64,000 bases of DNA from Cupriavidus sp. 2SB (GCF_005503625.1 NZ_SCMX01000036.1:1-64000); one strand, 5' to 3'. Shown: positions 9,646-20,226, counted from the first letter of the stretch. The notes: a model not told the origin generated them from the sequence alone. Numbers and translations: made by a program.

Positions 9646-12600
9646 TCAGAACAAACTCCCTTGCTGCGACGTGGAAATCGGGGCCGGAGAACGCGGTGCC
9701 ATGCGTAGTTGCCCGGCATCGATCCACTCGCCGGCAGCGGTTGCCACGCCTGCCTCGATCCGCCTGTCCGGGAACATTGGCTGCACAGCGGCCACGTAGC
9801 GGGCCAACTGGGCGCCGTAGGCAGCGTGCTCCTGGGGCAAGAGCCGCAGCTTGTAGTCGATGATCACTACGCGGTCGTTGAATTCCACGAGCCGGTCGAT
9901 ACGCAGCAAGCGGCCACGGCCGTCGTACAGCTCCACTTCGTTGCGCGCCGACACCGCGTCACTCGGGAACAGCAACGGCCGCAAGCCCGGCGCCGCCAGC
10001 ATCGTGCGCAGGTCCGCCAGCGCCGCCTCTGCCTGTTGCTGCCAGCGCTCGCGCGCCTTCGGCGCACCGGCACCGGCCAGCGGGAACCAGCGCATGATCG
10101 TTTCTACATCAGGCACTGCCGCGTGGGCGTCCGGATAGCGCGTCAGGCGCTCCAGCAAAGCGTGGACGAGTTCGCCATGCGCTGCGGCAGCGGCATCGAA
10201 TACGGTCTCTTCGGCATCCTCCTCGAGGGCATCGTCGAGAACCTCCTCTCCCGCACCGCGATACCGCAGCCGGAAGTCCGCATAGCGAATGCGTTCGCTG
10301 ACCGGGGCGAGTGTATCCACGGCAGCGATATCGGCCTCGGGCCAGGCGCCCACCTCAGCGCCCACCCCTGCCGCCGCGAGCCGCACATACCAACTGCCCG
10401 CGATTTCGGCGCCCGCCTCCTCCTGTGCAGCCTTGCTCACGCGCCCTTTCACGCCGCTGACCAGCAGCCCCTGTTGCGCGCGAGTCATCGCCACGTAGAG
10501 CAAATTCCAGTTCTCGCGCTCGGCCAATGCGGCTTCCGCTTCGAACATCGGCGCGCGCGCCAGCCCGCGTTCGCTGCGCTTGCCGTAGGCCGAAAAATGC
10601 TGGGGCACGGCCGAGGCTGGCGGCCAGTCGACGAGGATGCCGCCCCGATCCGCGGCCGGATTACTGTGATTGGCGTCGAGCAGCACCACGAACGGCGCTT
10701 CGAGCCCCTTGGCCGCGTGGACGGTGAGGATATGCACGGCATCGAGCTGGCTGTCCCCGCTATCGTCGGGTTCGGCGTCGGTGTCTTCGGTGCCTTCGCC
10801 CATCCCGCCCTCGTCGGGGCTCTCGTCTTCCTCTCCCCGGCGAATTTCCTGCAATTCGTCGATGAACTTCGGCAGGCTCGGATATCGGCCGCCGTCGAGG
10901 TCGAGCGACAGCTTCAGGAACGCGTCGAGATTGGCCAGCACCTGCTCGCGGATGGCCGACGGCGCGGCTTCCGCATAGCGGCGGCGCACCTCGCCCTGGT
11001 GATAGATCCGGTCGATCAGGTCATGGACCGGCTTGTGCGGCGCCAGCGCTAGCCAGGCGCGCAACCGCTCTACCCCATCGCGCAGTGCATCCGACACCAA
11101 CGCGGGCAGCCCCAGCGCCTCGATGCGCGCCCACCAGCCGCCCTCGCCTTCCTGCGCGGCCAGCATCATCAGGTCGTCGTCGGTAGCGCCGACAATCGGA
11201 CTCTTGAGCACGTGAGCGAGATCGAGATCTGACTCCGGCGTCATCAGGAATGCCAGCAAGGCCGAGATGTCGAGCGCTTCCAGCGTGGTCAGCAGCCCGC
11301 CGCGCCGAGGGCTCAGGCACGGGATGCCGGCCTCGCGCAGCGCCCTTTCATAGTCGGGCAGATAGGTCTTGCGGCGCACCAGCAGATGCATGTCACACCA
11401 GCCGGCGCGACGCTCCTTGTCGCCCTCGCGCACGGGCACTTGATCACGCAGGTAATGCAGCCACGCAGCCACGCGGCGGCCTTCCTCCAGACGCAGCGAA
11501 TCCCCCTGCTGGCGACGCGGCTGCGTCAGCGTATCGCGATGGCCGTCTTCGGCAGCATCTTCCTTGTCAGCATCGTCTTCCGCAGCGTCACCAGCCTCGA
11601 CCAATGGCAACAGCCACACCGGTCCGCCCGGCTGCGTCAGCGCCGTGGTCTGCGTCTCGTAGAGCGGATAGCGGCCCTCGTTGCGGGCGTGGTCGAACAC
11701 GGCGTTGACCCAATCCAGCACCTCGGGCCGATTGCGGCGCGTACGGTTCGTGCGCAGCACGCCCGCGTGAAACTCCGCTTGCAGCATGTCGCGCGCCGCG
11801 TCGAACAGGCGCGCGTCGGCACGACGGAAGCGATAGATCGACTGCTTGGGATCGCCGACGAGAAACACGGTCGGCTTGTCGCCCAGTCCCTGATAGCCCA
11901 CCAGCCACCCCTGCAGGATGCGCCACTGCAGCGGATTGGTGTCCTGGAATTCGTCGAGCAACAGGTGCCGATAGCGCGCATCGAGCCGCACCTGCAGATA
12001 GGTGGCGGTTTCCTCGCTGGCCATCAGCTTTGCGGCCAGCCATTCGAGGTCCGCGAAATCCATCGCCCGCTGCTCGCCCTTATAGCGCTGGTAGCGATCC
12101 AGCAGCGCGTCGCCAAGCCGGTACAACGCGAGGTTGATGGCGAGCACTGCCGCCTCGCAGCGTCGCGCCGCGATCTCCTCGAGCCGCTCGCAGTGCACCG
12201 TCATGCAGGCCACCAGTTCATCGGCGCTGCCCTCGCTGCCGCACGCCTTGACCAGCGCACTCGTACGTTTCATCGAACGCGGCTTGCCGGCATCGGTGAA
12301 AAAGGCGCTGCGCAGCACGTTGAAGGCTTGCGTGGCCGCGTCACCGGCTCCGGCGCCTGCCTCGCGCCACGCGCGGATGGCTGCAATGCCCTCCGCGAGC
12401 CGGCCGGCATGGCCCTGCTCGGTTTTGCCGCCCCGCCCCAGCGTCTGCGCCAACTGCGCACATTCGTCGAGCCATTCGTCGTCGGCCAATGCCTCGACCA
12501 GGACATCGGACGTGGCATCCTCACCCAGATCGTCCGCCAGAAGCCGTGCGGGATCGCCAGCCTCGCGGAACGCCATCCACTCGTTGCGGGCGTGGAACAT

Positions 12601-13224
12601 GCGGTCGAGCAGCCCACGCGCCTGGAAATCGCCGATGGCATCGACCAGTTGCTCGTACGCTTCGCGCAGTTCGGCATGCTGCGGATGCGCCAGCGCGCGC
12701 CAGAACGGCGCCCACGCCTCGCGCTTCATGCGCAGCGCATCCTCGCGCAGCGACGCTCCGGGCACGATGCCCGACGAGAGCGGCGCGCCACGCAGCAGCG
12801 TGCCAAACCATCCGTGGAACGTGTCAATGGCCATGCGGCCCGGCGATGCCAGCACCTGCGCATGCAGTTGACGCGCGCGTGGCAAGGCAGCACGCGCGGC
12901 GTCGGCGGTCAGTCCCCGCATTTCAAGTTGGCCCAGCACAGCCTCGTCGGTGCCGCTGGCGAGTTGCGACAGCACCTCCAGCAGACGCTCACGCATTTCC
13001 TCGGCAGCCTTGCGCGTGAACGTGATCGCCAGGATCTCGTGCGGCGCGGCGCCGGCCAGCAGCAGGCGCACGAGTCGCGCCACCAGCAGCCAGGTCTTGC
13101 CGCTGCCCGCGCAGGCTTCGACCACGACGGATCGCGCCGGATCGCAGGCCGCGCGCGTGAAATCGGCCTCGCCAACGGGTTCACCGTCGCGCAGATAGGC
13201 ATGGATCGATGGGCTGGCGGTCAT
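9646..13224 (-). CDS. addA: AddA-type UvrD helicase/exonuclease
   Basis: This 1192-residue protein combines a UvrD/Rep superfamily 1 helicase with a C-terminal RecB-like nuclease and processes double-strand DNA ends for recombination. Walker A (CAGSGKTWL) lies near residue 38, the Walker B box LLLDEFQDTNPLQW near 390, motif V/VI (YVAMTRAQQGLLVSG) near 920. The nuclease signature (RIDRLVEFNDRVVIIDYKLR) is near 1120. Its ATG overlaps the addB stop as ATGA, which fixes the start and shows translational coupling. Pairing with a second nuclease-bearing subunit marks it as AddAB and not RecBCD. Confidence 0.9.
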   Translation of the reverse strand: MTASPSIHAYLRDGEPVGEADFTRAACDPARSVVVEACAGSGKTWLLVARLVRLLLAGAAPHEILAITFTRKAAEEMRERLLEVLSQLASGTDEAVLGQLEMRGLTADAARAALPRARQLHAQVLASPGRMAIDTFHGWFGTLLRGAPLSSGIVPGASLREDALRMKREAWAPFWRALAHPQHAELREAYEQLVDAIGDFQARGLLDRMFHARNEWMAFREAGDPARLLADDLGEDATSDVLVEALADDEWLDECAQLAQTLGRGGKTEQGHAGRLAEGIAAIRAWREAGAGAGDAATQAFNVLRSAFFTDAGKPRSMKRTSALVKACGSEGSADELVACMTVHCERLEEIAARRCEAAVLAINLALYRLGDALLDRYQRYKGEQRAMDFADLEWLAAKLMASEETATYLQVRLDARYRHLLLDEFQDTNPLQWRILQGWLVGYQGLGDKPTVFLVGDPKQSIYRFRRADARLFDAARDMLQAEFHAGVLRTNRTRRNRPEVLDWVNAVFDHARNEGRYPLYETQTTALTQPGGPVWLLPLVEAGDAAEDDADKEDAAEDGHRDTLTQPRRQQGDSLRLEEGRRVAAWLHYLRDQVPVREGDKERRAGWCDMHLLVRRKTYLPDYERALREAGIPCLSPRRGGLLTTLEALDISALLAFLMTPESDLDLAHVLKSPIVGATDDDLMMLAAQEGEGGWWARIEALGLPALVSDALRDGVERLRAWLALAPHKPVHDLIDRIYHQGEVRRRYAEAAPSAIREQVLANLDAFLKLSLDLDGGRYPSLPKFIDELQEIRRGEEDESPDEGGMGEGTEDTDAEPDDSGDSQLDAVHILTVHAAKGLEAPFVVLLDANHSNPAADRGGILVDWPPASAVPQHFSAYGKRSERGLARAPMFEAEAALAERENWNLLYVAMTRAQQGLLVSGVKGRVSKAAQEEAGAEIAGSWYVRLAAAGVGAEVGAWPEADIAAVDTLAPVSERIRYADFRLRYRGAGEEVLDDALEEDAEETVFDAAAAAHGELVHALLERLTRYPDAHAAVPDVETIMRWFPLAGAGAPKARERWQQQAEAALADLRTMLAAPGLRPLLFPSDAVSARNEVELYDGRGRLLRIDRLVEFNDRVVIIDYKLRLLPQEHAAYGAQLARYVAAVQPMFPDRRIEAGVATAAGEWIDAGQLRMAPRSPAPISTSQQGSLF

Positions 13225-16175
13225 GACTGCAGGTCCGGCAAGGCGGTGGATTCCCAGAAGCCCTTGCGGCACAGGCCGCGGGCTTCGCAATGCGTACAGG
13301 CGGCGGCATCGCCGAAGGCGGGTAGTTTGGCGCCCTGCCGCAGACGGCCCACGTCCTGCCGCAACTGGCGTTCGAGCCAGGTCACGGCGGCCTGGAACTC
13401 GGGCAGGTCGATTTCGCGTTGCGCGCCCGGCGTGCTATCCCTACCGCCCTGCTTCACGCCTTCGAGCGACACCCAACTGCCGGCCACGGCATCCGCACGC
13501 AACAGCCCATAGAACGCGAGCTGGCAGTCTTCCTCGGCATCGCCCACCTTGCGCCGCAGGCGGCTGGCCGGCTGTGTCTTGTAGTCGAGCACGGCATGGG
13601 CGCCGTCCGGCCCCTTGTCCACACGGTCGATCCGTCCGCCGAGCCGCAGCGGCATGCCATCGGGCATCGCCATGTCCACGCCGGCATCGAGTTCGCCAGC
13701 GCGCCAGTACCAGCCCATTTCCTCGCGAGCAGACTGCCACGCGACATAGGAAGGCAGCACCTCGCACCAGCGACGGTAATAGCTGATGGCGTTGCCGTCC
13801 TCGGCCATTTGCTTGCCGAACACGGTATCCGAGATCTCGCGCAACCGCGTCAGCCGGCGCGCATCGTCGCGTTCACCGCTGGCGTGGACTTCCTCGTGGT
13901 ACTGCAGCAGCACGCGGTGCAACAGGTTGCCGATGTCGCGCTTCTCAAGATCATCATTGAGCGTGTCCAGCCCAGCCAGCCCCAGCATGCGGCCGGCGAA
14001 GAACTGGTACGGACAGCGCCGCAGCATGTTGTACGCGGCCGCGCTCCAGCGTGCAGGCACGCGCTCGGGGGCCGATGGCGCTGGCATGTAGCCCGGCTGC
14101 GCGAAGGTGTCGAGCCACTGCGGCACGGCACTGGCTTCGATCGGCGCCCCGGCCCGCGCACAGCAGGCCGACAACCGCTCGATCCAGCCCGAAACGTGGT
14201 GCGGCTCGCCCCGGCCGCCGAAACGCTGCCACGTCAGCACCACGTCATCGTTGTTGAGCAGCACCTCGGCCAGATCCCGCGCCTGCTGCGCGAAGCGCGC
14301 CTCGCGGTCTTCCAGGCCGAGTTCGCGACGCATCTGGTTCGAAAAGAACATCAGCTCGGCGGCACGCGAGGGCAGTTGCGCATCGTCGCAGCCCACCACT
14401 ACCACGCCCTCGAAGCGCCGCATACGTGCGCCGTTCAGCGGCAGGATCGTGATGCGCGCCTGGCTCTGCGCGCCGGGCTCCTTGTAGGCCACCGATTCGA
14501 GCAGCGCCGACAGCATCGCGCGGAACTCCTGCTGGTTCAGGGTAGCGTGGCCGCTGGTCTCGTCCTCTCCCAGTTCACCGAGCCGGGCCAGCGCGTCGAG
14601 CAACTGCTGCCCCGCATCATCGGCGGACAAGGCCGCACGCATGCCGAGCGTGTCGAGCATCGCATCGAGCCGTTCCAGCCAGACCGACAACGGCTGCTGG
14701 GCGTGGCCGCTCGGCCACTGCGAGGCTTCGTCCGCCAGCGTGGCGATCAGCGCTCTGGCGGCGGCGCGAATGTCGAGCATGGCGTCGCTGGCCTCCATGG
14801 TCTCGATATCGACAACGGTCTGGGAACCGGACTCCTCGGTGCGCTGGCGCTCCGCAAACAGATGCCGCAGACGTGACCAGCCGCCAGTGATCACATCCCG
14901 GCGAATCTGGCGCTCCAGCAGCGCGATAGCGGCGCCACGGTGGGCAGCATCCGGCAGGCAAAACGGGCTTTTGAGCAGATCGAGCAGCGCGGCCGTGTCG
15001 CCATCGCGTACAAGCACGTCGAACCAGCGCATCAGCGCAGCCGCCGCACGCGTGGTCGAGAGTTTCCAGCCGGTCTCGTCGCGCACAGGCGCGCCGGCAC
15101 GCGTCAGCAGCGCGCGCGTGCGCCGCGCCACGACCCGGTCGTGCGCCACCAGCGCCACGTGCTTGCGGCCTTCGTTGAGCCATTGAACGAGCTGGTCGGC
15201 CGCCGCCGCCGCCTCGTCCTCGAACCGTGCGCTGCCGATGACGCGCACGCGCGGTCGCTTCGCAGGCAGGCTTTGCGGCAAGACGGGGGGCGGCGCGGCG
15301 CTGGCCTCCTCGTCGGCCTCCCTATCCTCGTGGGAATCAAGCGTGCGGCATGCCTCGGGCCACAGCGCCAGCAGCGTGCGATACCAGGCCCCATCGTCTT
15401 CGCTATCCGGGTCGTCGACCTCAGTCGCCGCACCGGTCCAGTCATAGCCGATCTCGATGGTCGGCACGAGTTCGCCCGCCTGACGCAGGAACGCGGCTTC
15501 GATAGGCTCCGGTGGCGTCGGACCGATCCACAGTACCGGCCCGGGCACCATCATCGCAAGACGCTGCAGCGCGCGACGGCGTGCAGGCAGTGGATCCTCC
15601 GGACCGGACAGCATCTGCCAGAACGCCAGCACGATCTGTGCTTCCTGGCCGAGAAACCGCTCGGTCAGGTGCGCGTAGGTACGTTGCAGCGCGCCTTGCA
15701 GCAGAGCTGCACGGTCATCGCCGTCGATATCGTCATCCTCGCGAATCGCGGCGTCCTCCAGCCAGCGTGCGCTCAATTCGTCGCTGATCGACAGCAGCGT
15801 CTGCGCCAACCCCCAGGCCGCACCCTCGGTCTGCGCGCCGAACGCTTCGCGCAACCAATCTTGCGCGCGGATGGCCTGCTGCACGGCCAGCAGCCTGGCT
15901 GCGTGGCTGCGTGCCGGCACCGGTTCGCTTTCGAGATCGGGAGGCAGGTCGAGGAGCCAATGGCCAAGCGTCAGCACGCGCGGTAGCAGCCGGGGCTGCC
16001 CGGCGGCGCGCGCGGCGGCGTCCAGGGCCTGGCGCACGCCGGGAATCTGGGCGGCGGTGGGTACGACCACGTGCCCATCCGCCGCGGACGGCCCGCAGCG
16101 GTCAAGGAAATACCACGCAGCCGTGGCGGCCTGTTCCAGGAACGAAGGGCCGGGGGGAAACGAAAGCCGGGTCAT
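13221..16175 (-). CDS. addB: AddB-type PD-(D/E)XK nuclease/inactive helicase subunit
   Basis: This is the 984-residue partner of AddA. The N-terminal two thirds keep a degenerate helicase fold without a usable Walker A. The C-terminal region holds a RecB-family nuclease motif (GGRIDRVDKG then AVLDYKTQ). Four cysteines frame that domain (RRCPYQFFAG upstream, CTHCEARGLCRKG at the end), the arrangement that holds an iron-sulfur cluster in AddB proteins. It is the first gene of the addB-addA pair. The family assignment is firm; the precise subunit name follows from gene order and domain content. Confidence 0.87.
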   Translation of the reverse strand: MTRLSFPPGPSFLEQAATAAWYFLDRCGPSAADGHVVVPTAAQIPGVRQALDAAARAAGQPRLLPRVLTLGHWLLDLPPDLESEPVPARSHAARLLAVQQAIRAQDWLREAFGAQTEGAAWGLAQTLLSISDELSARWLEDAAIREDDDIDGDDRAALLQGALQRTYAHLTERFLGQEAQIVLAFWQMLSGPEDPLPARRRALQRLAMMVPGPVLWIGPTPPEPIEAAFLRQAGELVPTIEIGYDWTGAATEVDDPDSEDDGAWYRTLLALWPEACRTLDSHEDREADEEASAAPPPVLPQSLPAKRPRVRVIGSARFEDEAAAAADQLVQWLNEGRKHVALVAHDRVVARRTRALLTRAGAPVRDETGWKLSTTRAAAALMRWFDVLVRDGDTAALLDLLKSPFCLPDAAHRGAAIALLERQIRRDVITGGWSRLRHLFAERQRTEESGSQTVVDIETMEASDAMLDIRAAARALIATLADEASQWPSGHAQQPLSVWLERLDAMLDTLGMRAALSADDAGQQLLDALARLGELGEDETSGHATLNQQEFRAMLSALLESVAYKEPGAQSQARITILPLNGARMRRFEGVVVVGCDDAQLPSRAAELMFFSNQMRRELGLEDREARFAQQARDLAEVLLNNDDVVLTWQRFGGRGEPHHVSGWIERLSACCARAGAPIEASAVPQWLDTFAQPGYMPAPSAPERVPARWSAAAYNMLRRCPYQFFAGRMLGLAGLDTLNDDLEKRDIGNLLHRVLLQYHEEVHASGERDDARRLTRLREISDTVFGKQMAEDGNAISYYRRWCEVLPSYVAWQSAREEMGWYWRAGELDAGVDMAMPDGMPLRLGGRIDRVDKGPDGAHAVLDYKTQPASRLRRKVGDAEEDCQLAFYGLLRADAVAGSWVSLEGVKQGGRDSTPGAQREIDLPEFQAAVTWLERQLRQDVGRLRQGAKLPAFGDAAACTHCEARGLCRKGFWESTALPDLQS

Positions 16176-16240
16176 GGATGAAGGGGGCGCGGCTGCGCGA
16201 CCGCGGGGCGACCCGGCGCCCCACGGCCATGCAGCGAATA

Positions 16241-16531
16241 TTAGTTGTCGTCTCCGCCGTGCTCCAGGCGGGCACGGAGCTCGCGAGCGGTCTCCAACAA
16301 CCCCTCGTAGCCCGAGCGGGCATGTTCGGGCAGGTCGGGGTCGCCGATCAGCGTGCCGAGCGTTTCCATTACGCTGTAGACCAGCCCCTTGGCGGCGCCG
16401 GTGGCGATGCTGTCGGATTCGACGGCGGTGGAAAGATGCGCCAGCGCGTCGCTCAACTGATCAGCGTCCGGAGCCTGCTGCGGGCTGGCCTGGGTGTCTG
16501 GTGTTTCGGGCTTGCTGGGTTCGGGCGTCAT
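16241..16531 (-). CDS. Small hypothetical protein
   Basis: The 96-residue product begins with a Pro/Glu-rich segment (MTPEPSKPETPDTQ) and continues as acidic amphipathic helices (LSDALAHLSTAVESDSIATG and HARSGYEGLLETARELRARL). There is no signal peptide or membrane segment. A start at 16531 is preferred because AAGG lies about 9 bp upstream; an ATG at 16576 lacks a ribosome-binding site. It lies upstream of addB on the same strand with about 65 bp between. I do not recognise a family. Confidence 0.65.
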   Translation of the reverse strand: MTPEPSKPETPDTQASPQQAPDADQLSDALAHLSTAVESDSIATGAAKGLVYSVMETLGTLIGDPDLPEHARSGYEGLLETARELRARLEHGGDDN

Positions 16532-16898
16532 GATGATGGCCTTGGTCGGAGTGTGTGGAAAGTCCGCGTCAGTCATTCTACGCGTGCCGGAATGCCCCCT
16601 GAGGTGCATTCTAGATCATGCCAGCGAACCCGCCCTGCTGCTGCGCAGCACACAATAACTCCAATAGGGGATGCCGATAGCGTGCATCTCTCGGGCCCAT
16701 TGAAACTATTATCGGCAGGGAGCGCTGCAGTGCGCTTGAATTCCGGCAAGCTGGTAACATATCGGCGCCAAGGGCCGCGTGCATGCACGCCGAGCCTCAC
16801 CGGCGGAGCAGTCCGATGTCGTGTAAGGTAGCGGTCAGGTCTTGCGCAATTCCGCCATCACCAATACAGCGTAAAAGCAAACCCAGAGGTTTCCCGCC
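16532..16898. other. Divergent intergenic region before trxA
   Basis: This stretch separates the minus-strand small protein from trxA. It must hold the trxA promoter, but I could not pick a convincing -35/-10 pair. The palindromic pieces near 16634-16650 (CTGCTGCGCAGCA-like) and 16722-16736 are short and unexplained. No coding frame with family similarity is seen. Confidence 0.5.
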
Positions 16899-17225
16899 AT
16901 GAGCGATCAAATCAAGTATGTGAGCGACGCATCGTTCGAAGACGACGTTCTCAAGTCCGACAAGCCCGTCCTGCTCGACTTCTGGGCGGAATGGTGCGGC
17001 CCCTGCAAGATGATTGCCCCGATCCTGGACGAAGTCGCCCGCGACTACGCCGGCAAGGTCCAGATCGCCAAGATCAATGTCGATGAAAACCAGCAGGTGC
17101 CGGCCAAGTTCGGCATCCGCGGCATCCCGACGCTGATCCTGTTCAAGAACGGCGAAGTGGCCGCCCAGAAGGTTGGCGCACTGTCGAAGTCGCAACTGAC
17201 CGCGTTCCTGGACGCACAGGTCTAA
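16899..17225 (+). CDS. trxA: Thioredoxin 1
   Basis: This is a 108-residue cytoplasmic disulfide reductase. The redox motif WCGPC occupies residues 32-36, the buried aspartate-containing strand DFWAEW precedes it, and the cis-proline loop [11 protein letters not shown] is present. An AGAGG ribosome-binding site lies upstream of the ATG. The gene is followed 189 bp later by rho on the same strand, a linkage seen in many proteobacteria. Confidence 0.97.
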   Translation: MSDQIKYVSDASFEDDVLKSDKPVLLDFWAEWCGPCKMIAPILDEVARDYAGKVQIAKINVDENQQVPAKFGIRGIPTLILFKNGEVAAQKVGALSKSQLTAFLDAQV

Positions 17226-17414
17226 TCCACAAACCGGCCGGGGCGTCCGCGCCCTCGCCATGCATGATCCGGCTTCGCGTGCGCCTGCCCTGGCGCGCCG
17301 GCCGGATTGTGCTAAGATGCCACCCAACAACTTCCCCGAGCGTTCGCTCATTCCTCCCCCTTCTCCAAGGTCTTGCCCGTTCGGGCCCTTCTGTACCCCC
17401 TGTACCCTTTGTCT

Positions 17415-18677
17415 ATGCACCTGACAGAACTCAAATCGCTTCACGTGTCTGCGCTTCTCGAAATGGCGGCTACGCTCGAGATCGACAACGCACAACGGAT
17501 GCGCAAACAAGAACTGATGTTTGCGATCCTCAAGAAGCGCGCCAAGATGGGCGAAACCATCTACGGAGACGGCACGCTGGAAGTACTGCCCGATGGCTTC
17601 GGTTTCCTGCGCTCGCCGGAAACCTCGTACCTCGCGAGCACGGACGATATCTACATCAGTCCCTCCCAGATCCGCCGCTTCAACCTGCATACCGGCGATT
17701 CGATCGAAGGCGAAGTGCGCACGCCCAAGGACGGCGAGCGATATTTCGCGCTGGTCAAGGTGGACAAGGTCAACGGGCAGCCGCCCGAAGCGGTGAAAAA
17801 CCGCATCATGTTCGAGAACCTGACGCCGCTGCATCCGAACCGGCCGCTCCAGCTCGAACGCGATATCCGCGCCGAAGAAAACATCACCGGCCGTATCGTC
17901 GACATGATCGCCCCGATCGGCCGTGGTCAGCGCGCCCTGCTGGTGGCATCGCCGAAATCCGGCAAGACCGTGATGCTGCAGCACATTGCCCACGCGATCG
18001 CGAACAACCATCCCGAAGCGGATCTGTTCGTGCTGCTGATCGACGAGCGTCCGGAAGAAGTGACCGAGATGATGCGCTCGGTGCGCGGCGAAGTCGTGGC
18101 GTCGACCTTCGACGAACCTGCCATCCGCCACGTACAGGTGGCAGAAATGGTCATCGAGAAAGCCAAGCGTCTGGTGGAACTGAAGCGCGACGTGGTGATC
18201 CTGCTGGACTCGATCACGCGTCTGGCCCGCGCCTACAACACCGTGGTCCCGGCATCGGGCAAGGTGCTGACGGGTGGTGTGGACGCCAACGCGCTGCAAC
18301 GTCCGAAGCGTTTCTTCGGTGCCGCGCGTAACCTGGAAGAAGGCGGTTCGCTGACGATCATCGCCACGGCGCTGATCGAAACCGGCAGCCGCATGGACGA
18401 CGTGATCTACGAAGAGTTCAAGGGCACGGGCAACATGGAAGTGCACCTGGAACGCCGTCTGGCGGAAAAGCGTGTCTATCCGGCCATCAACCTGAACAAG
18501 TCGGGCACGCGCCGCGAGGAACTGCTGATCAAGCCGGAAATCCTCCAGAAGATCTGGATCCTGCGCAAGTTCATTTCGGACATGGACGAAGTCCAGGCCA
18601 TGGAATTCATCCTCGACAAGATGAAGCCGACGAAGAACAACGCAGAGTTCTTCGACATGATGCGTCGTGGCGGCTGA
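17415..18677 (+). CDS. rho: Transcription termination factor Rho
   Basis: Rho is the hexameric RNA-dependent ATPase that ends transcription of unstructured RNAs. The product is 420 residues, the normal length, when started at [11 protein letters not shown]; an upstream in-frame ATG adds 14 non-homologous residues. An N-terminal helical domain is followed by the cold-shock-like RNA-binding fold ([18 protein letters not shown], about 50-67), Walker A ([11 protein letters not shown], near 178) and Walker B ([16 protein letters not shown], near 260). A strong hairpin terminator follows. Confidence 0.98.
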   Translation: MHLTELKSLHVSALLEMAATLEIDNAQRMRKQELMFAILKKRAKMGETIYGDGTLEVLPDGFGFLRSPETSYLASTDDIYISPSQIRRFNLHTGDSIEGEVRTPKDGERYFALVKVDKVNGQPPEAVKNRIMFENLTPLHPNRPLQLERDIRAEENITGRIVDMIAPIGRGQRALLVASPKSGKTVMLQHIAHAIANNHPEADLFVLLIDERPEEVTEMMRSVRGEVVASTFDEPAIRHVQVAEMVIEKAKRLVELKRDVVILLDSITRLARAYNTVVPASGKVLTGGVDANALQRPKRFFGAARNLEEGGSLTIIATALIETGSRMDDVIYEEFKGTGNMEVHLERRLAEKRVYPAINLNKSGTRREELLIKPEILQKIWILRKFISDMDEVQAMEFILDKMKPTKNNAEFFDMMRRGG

Positions 18678-18719
18678 TTGCGGCTGATGCCGTAGCTGTC
18701 CCTTGCGATGCATGCGGAA

Positions 18720-18746
18720 AGGCGTACCCTTCGGGTGCGCCTTTTT
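18720..18746 (+). terminator. Rho-independent terminator after rho
   Basis: A 10-bp stem (18720-18729 with 18733-18742, one G-T pair, loop TTC) is followed directly by a T run. It sits 42 bp after the rho stop and inside a longer open frame leading into the next gene, which is one reason to place that gene's start downstream. Confidence 0.9.
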
Positions 18747-18780
18747 CATTTTCGGCGCTCGCCAACCCTTCCGGAAAACG

Positions 18781-19638
18781 ATGCTCGGCAAACTGTCCAG
18801 CTTTCTGCGGACCCGCTCCCGCGAACGCAAGCTCGCCCACTATGCCATCCCCGACGAACTTTGGGCGCAGACAGTGGCGGCGCTACCGTTCGTGCAACGC
18901 TATGTGGCAGAGGATCTGACCGCGCTGCGCGAGCTGGCCACGCTGTTCATCGCCAGCAAGGAATACTCGACGACGCACGAACTCGAACTGACCGACGAGA
19001 TGGTGGTCAGCGTGGCCGTGCAAGCCTGCGTGCCCATCCTCAAGCTGGGTATCGAGTGGTATCGCGGCTGGCACGGGATCGTGCTGTATCCAGGGGAATT
19101 CCTGATCCGCAAGACCGTGGAGGACGACATCGGCCTCGTGCATGGGGTGGAGGAAGAAGCGAGCGGCGAGGCCTGGGAGCATGGCCCGGTCATCCTGTCA
19201 TGGCCCGATGTCCATTCGCCGGGCGCCGGACTCGACGGCGACCACGCGCTACCTGCCGACACCTACAACGTGGTCATCCACGAGTTCGCCCACAAACTCG
19301 ACATGCTGGACGGCGAACCCGACGGGGTGCCGCCCTTTTCGCGCGTGCTTCACCCCGGCATCGACGCCGAAGCGTGGGCGGAATCGCTACTCGCCGAGTA
19401 CGATCGCTTTGCGGATGCCTGCGAACAGGTGCCCGACGCCGACTGGGACCACCCCGAACGCCTCCCACCAGCACTCCTCGTCATCGACCCCTACGGATGC
19501 GAGGCTGCCAGCGAGTTTTTCGCGGTGGCGTCAGAGACATTTTTTGTCGAGCCAGGCGGATTGCAGAAGCATTGGCCAGTCCTTTACGACACGCTGGCAA
19601 GGTTCTATCGACAAGATCCCGCAAAATATGCGGCTTGA
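18781..19638 (+). CDS. mtfA: MtfA-type zinc metallopeptidase
   Basis: The 285-residue cytoplasmic protein belongs to the MtfA/DUF980 family. In E. coli the member binds the repressor Mlc and thereby affects glucose phosphotransferase expression. The metal-binding HEFAHKLD motif gives His167, Glu168 and His171, and the third-ligand segment ASEFFAVASETFF lies near 240-250. The start at MLGKLSSFLRTR is chosen because the longer frame would run through the rho terminator. Family assignment is strong; whether it acts on an Mlc homologue in this organism is unknown. Confidence 0.87.
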   Translation: MLGKLSSFLRTRSRERKLAHYAIPDELWAQTVAALPFVQRYVAEDLTALRELATLFIASKEYSTTHELELTDEMVVSVAVQACVPILKLGIEWYRGWHGIVLYPGEFLIRKTVEDDIGLVHGVEEEASGEAWEHGPVILSWPDVHSPGAGLDGDHALPADTYNVVIHEFAHKLDMLDGEPDGVPPFSRVLHPGIDAEAWAESLLAEYDRFADACEQVPDADWDHPERLPPALLVIDPYGCEAASEFFAVASETFFVEPGGLQKHWPVLYDTLARFYRQDPAKYAA

Positions 19639-19686
19639 GGCGCTTTAGCACCGACCCCATAGTCGTGTTGCCAATGTCCAAGGAGA

Positions 19687-19716
19687 TTGCCCAAGTGCTT
19701 GTTTTTCTGCCATAAT
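19687..19716 (+). promoter_or_regulatory. Promoter of the L31 type B gene
   Basis: TTGCCC (19687-19692), an 18-bp spacer and CATAAT (19711-19716) preceded by TGC form a sigma-70 promoter with an extended -10. The start of transcription would leave a leader of about 90 nt before the coding sequence. Confidence 0.65.
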
Positions 19717-19812
19717 CCCGGTTTGCCCGTTACAGGCAAGTGGTTCGCTCGCGCAACCCAACAGGTTGTGCATCGTAGAGCGGGCTGGCTACCCAACCAG
19801 AAAGGAAGCACC

Positions 19813-20070
19813 ATGAAAGAAGGCATTCACCCGAATTATCGCGAAGTCGTGTTCCAGGACATGTCCTGCGACTTCAAGTTCGTGACCCGTTCGACGATCC
19901 AGACCAAGGACACGATCGAGTTCGAAGGCAAGACCTACCCGCTGGCCAAGATCGAAGTGTCGTCGGAATCGCATCCGTTCTACACCGGTCAACAGAAGAT
20001 CATGGACACGGCTGGCCGCGTCGAGAAGTTCCGCCAGAAGTTCGGTTCGAAGCTGGCCGCCAAGAAGTAA
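19813..20070 (+). CDS. rpmE2: 50S ribosomal protein L31 type B
   Basis: The 85-residue protein ([19 protein letters not shown] start) matches the type B form of L31. The zinc-binding CxxC pairs of the type A form are absent, as expected for the zinc-independent paralogue often induced under zinc limitation. AAAGGAAG provides the ribosome-binding site. No Zur-like palindrome was recognised in the promoter, and a type A copy, if any, lies outside this window. Confidence 0.94.
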   Translation: MKEGIHPNYREVVFQDMSCDFKFVTRSTIQTKDTIEFEGKTYPLAKIEVSSESHPFYTGQQKIMDTAGRVEKFRQKFGSKLAAKK

Positions 20071-20136
20071 GCGCGCCGCTCTACCGAGCGAATGCCGCGC
20101 CTGCCGGGACAGATGCTCCTGCAGCGCGCGACCTGA

Positions 20137-20168
20137 CAAAGAGGCAGCATCAGCTGCCTCTTTGCATT
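20137..20168 (+). terminator. Terminator after rpmE2
   Basis: A perfect 12-bp inverted repeat (20137-20148 and 20153-20164, loop ATCA) ends in CTCTTTG. It lies 66 bp after the rpmE2 stop. Confidence 0.8.
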
Positions 20169-20226
20169 TGTGGCCCACAATAGCGGCTTGTGCATAGCTG
20201 TGGGTAGCCGCCACGAACCTCTGCCG

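Noticed and set aside
16797-18830. A 677-residue open frame on the minus strand
   Set aside because: It is antisense to trxA and rho, both clearly recognised, and its sequence has no family features.
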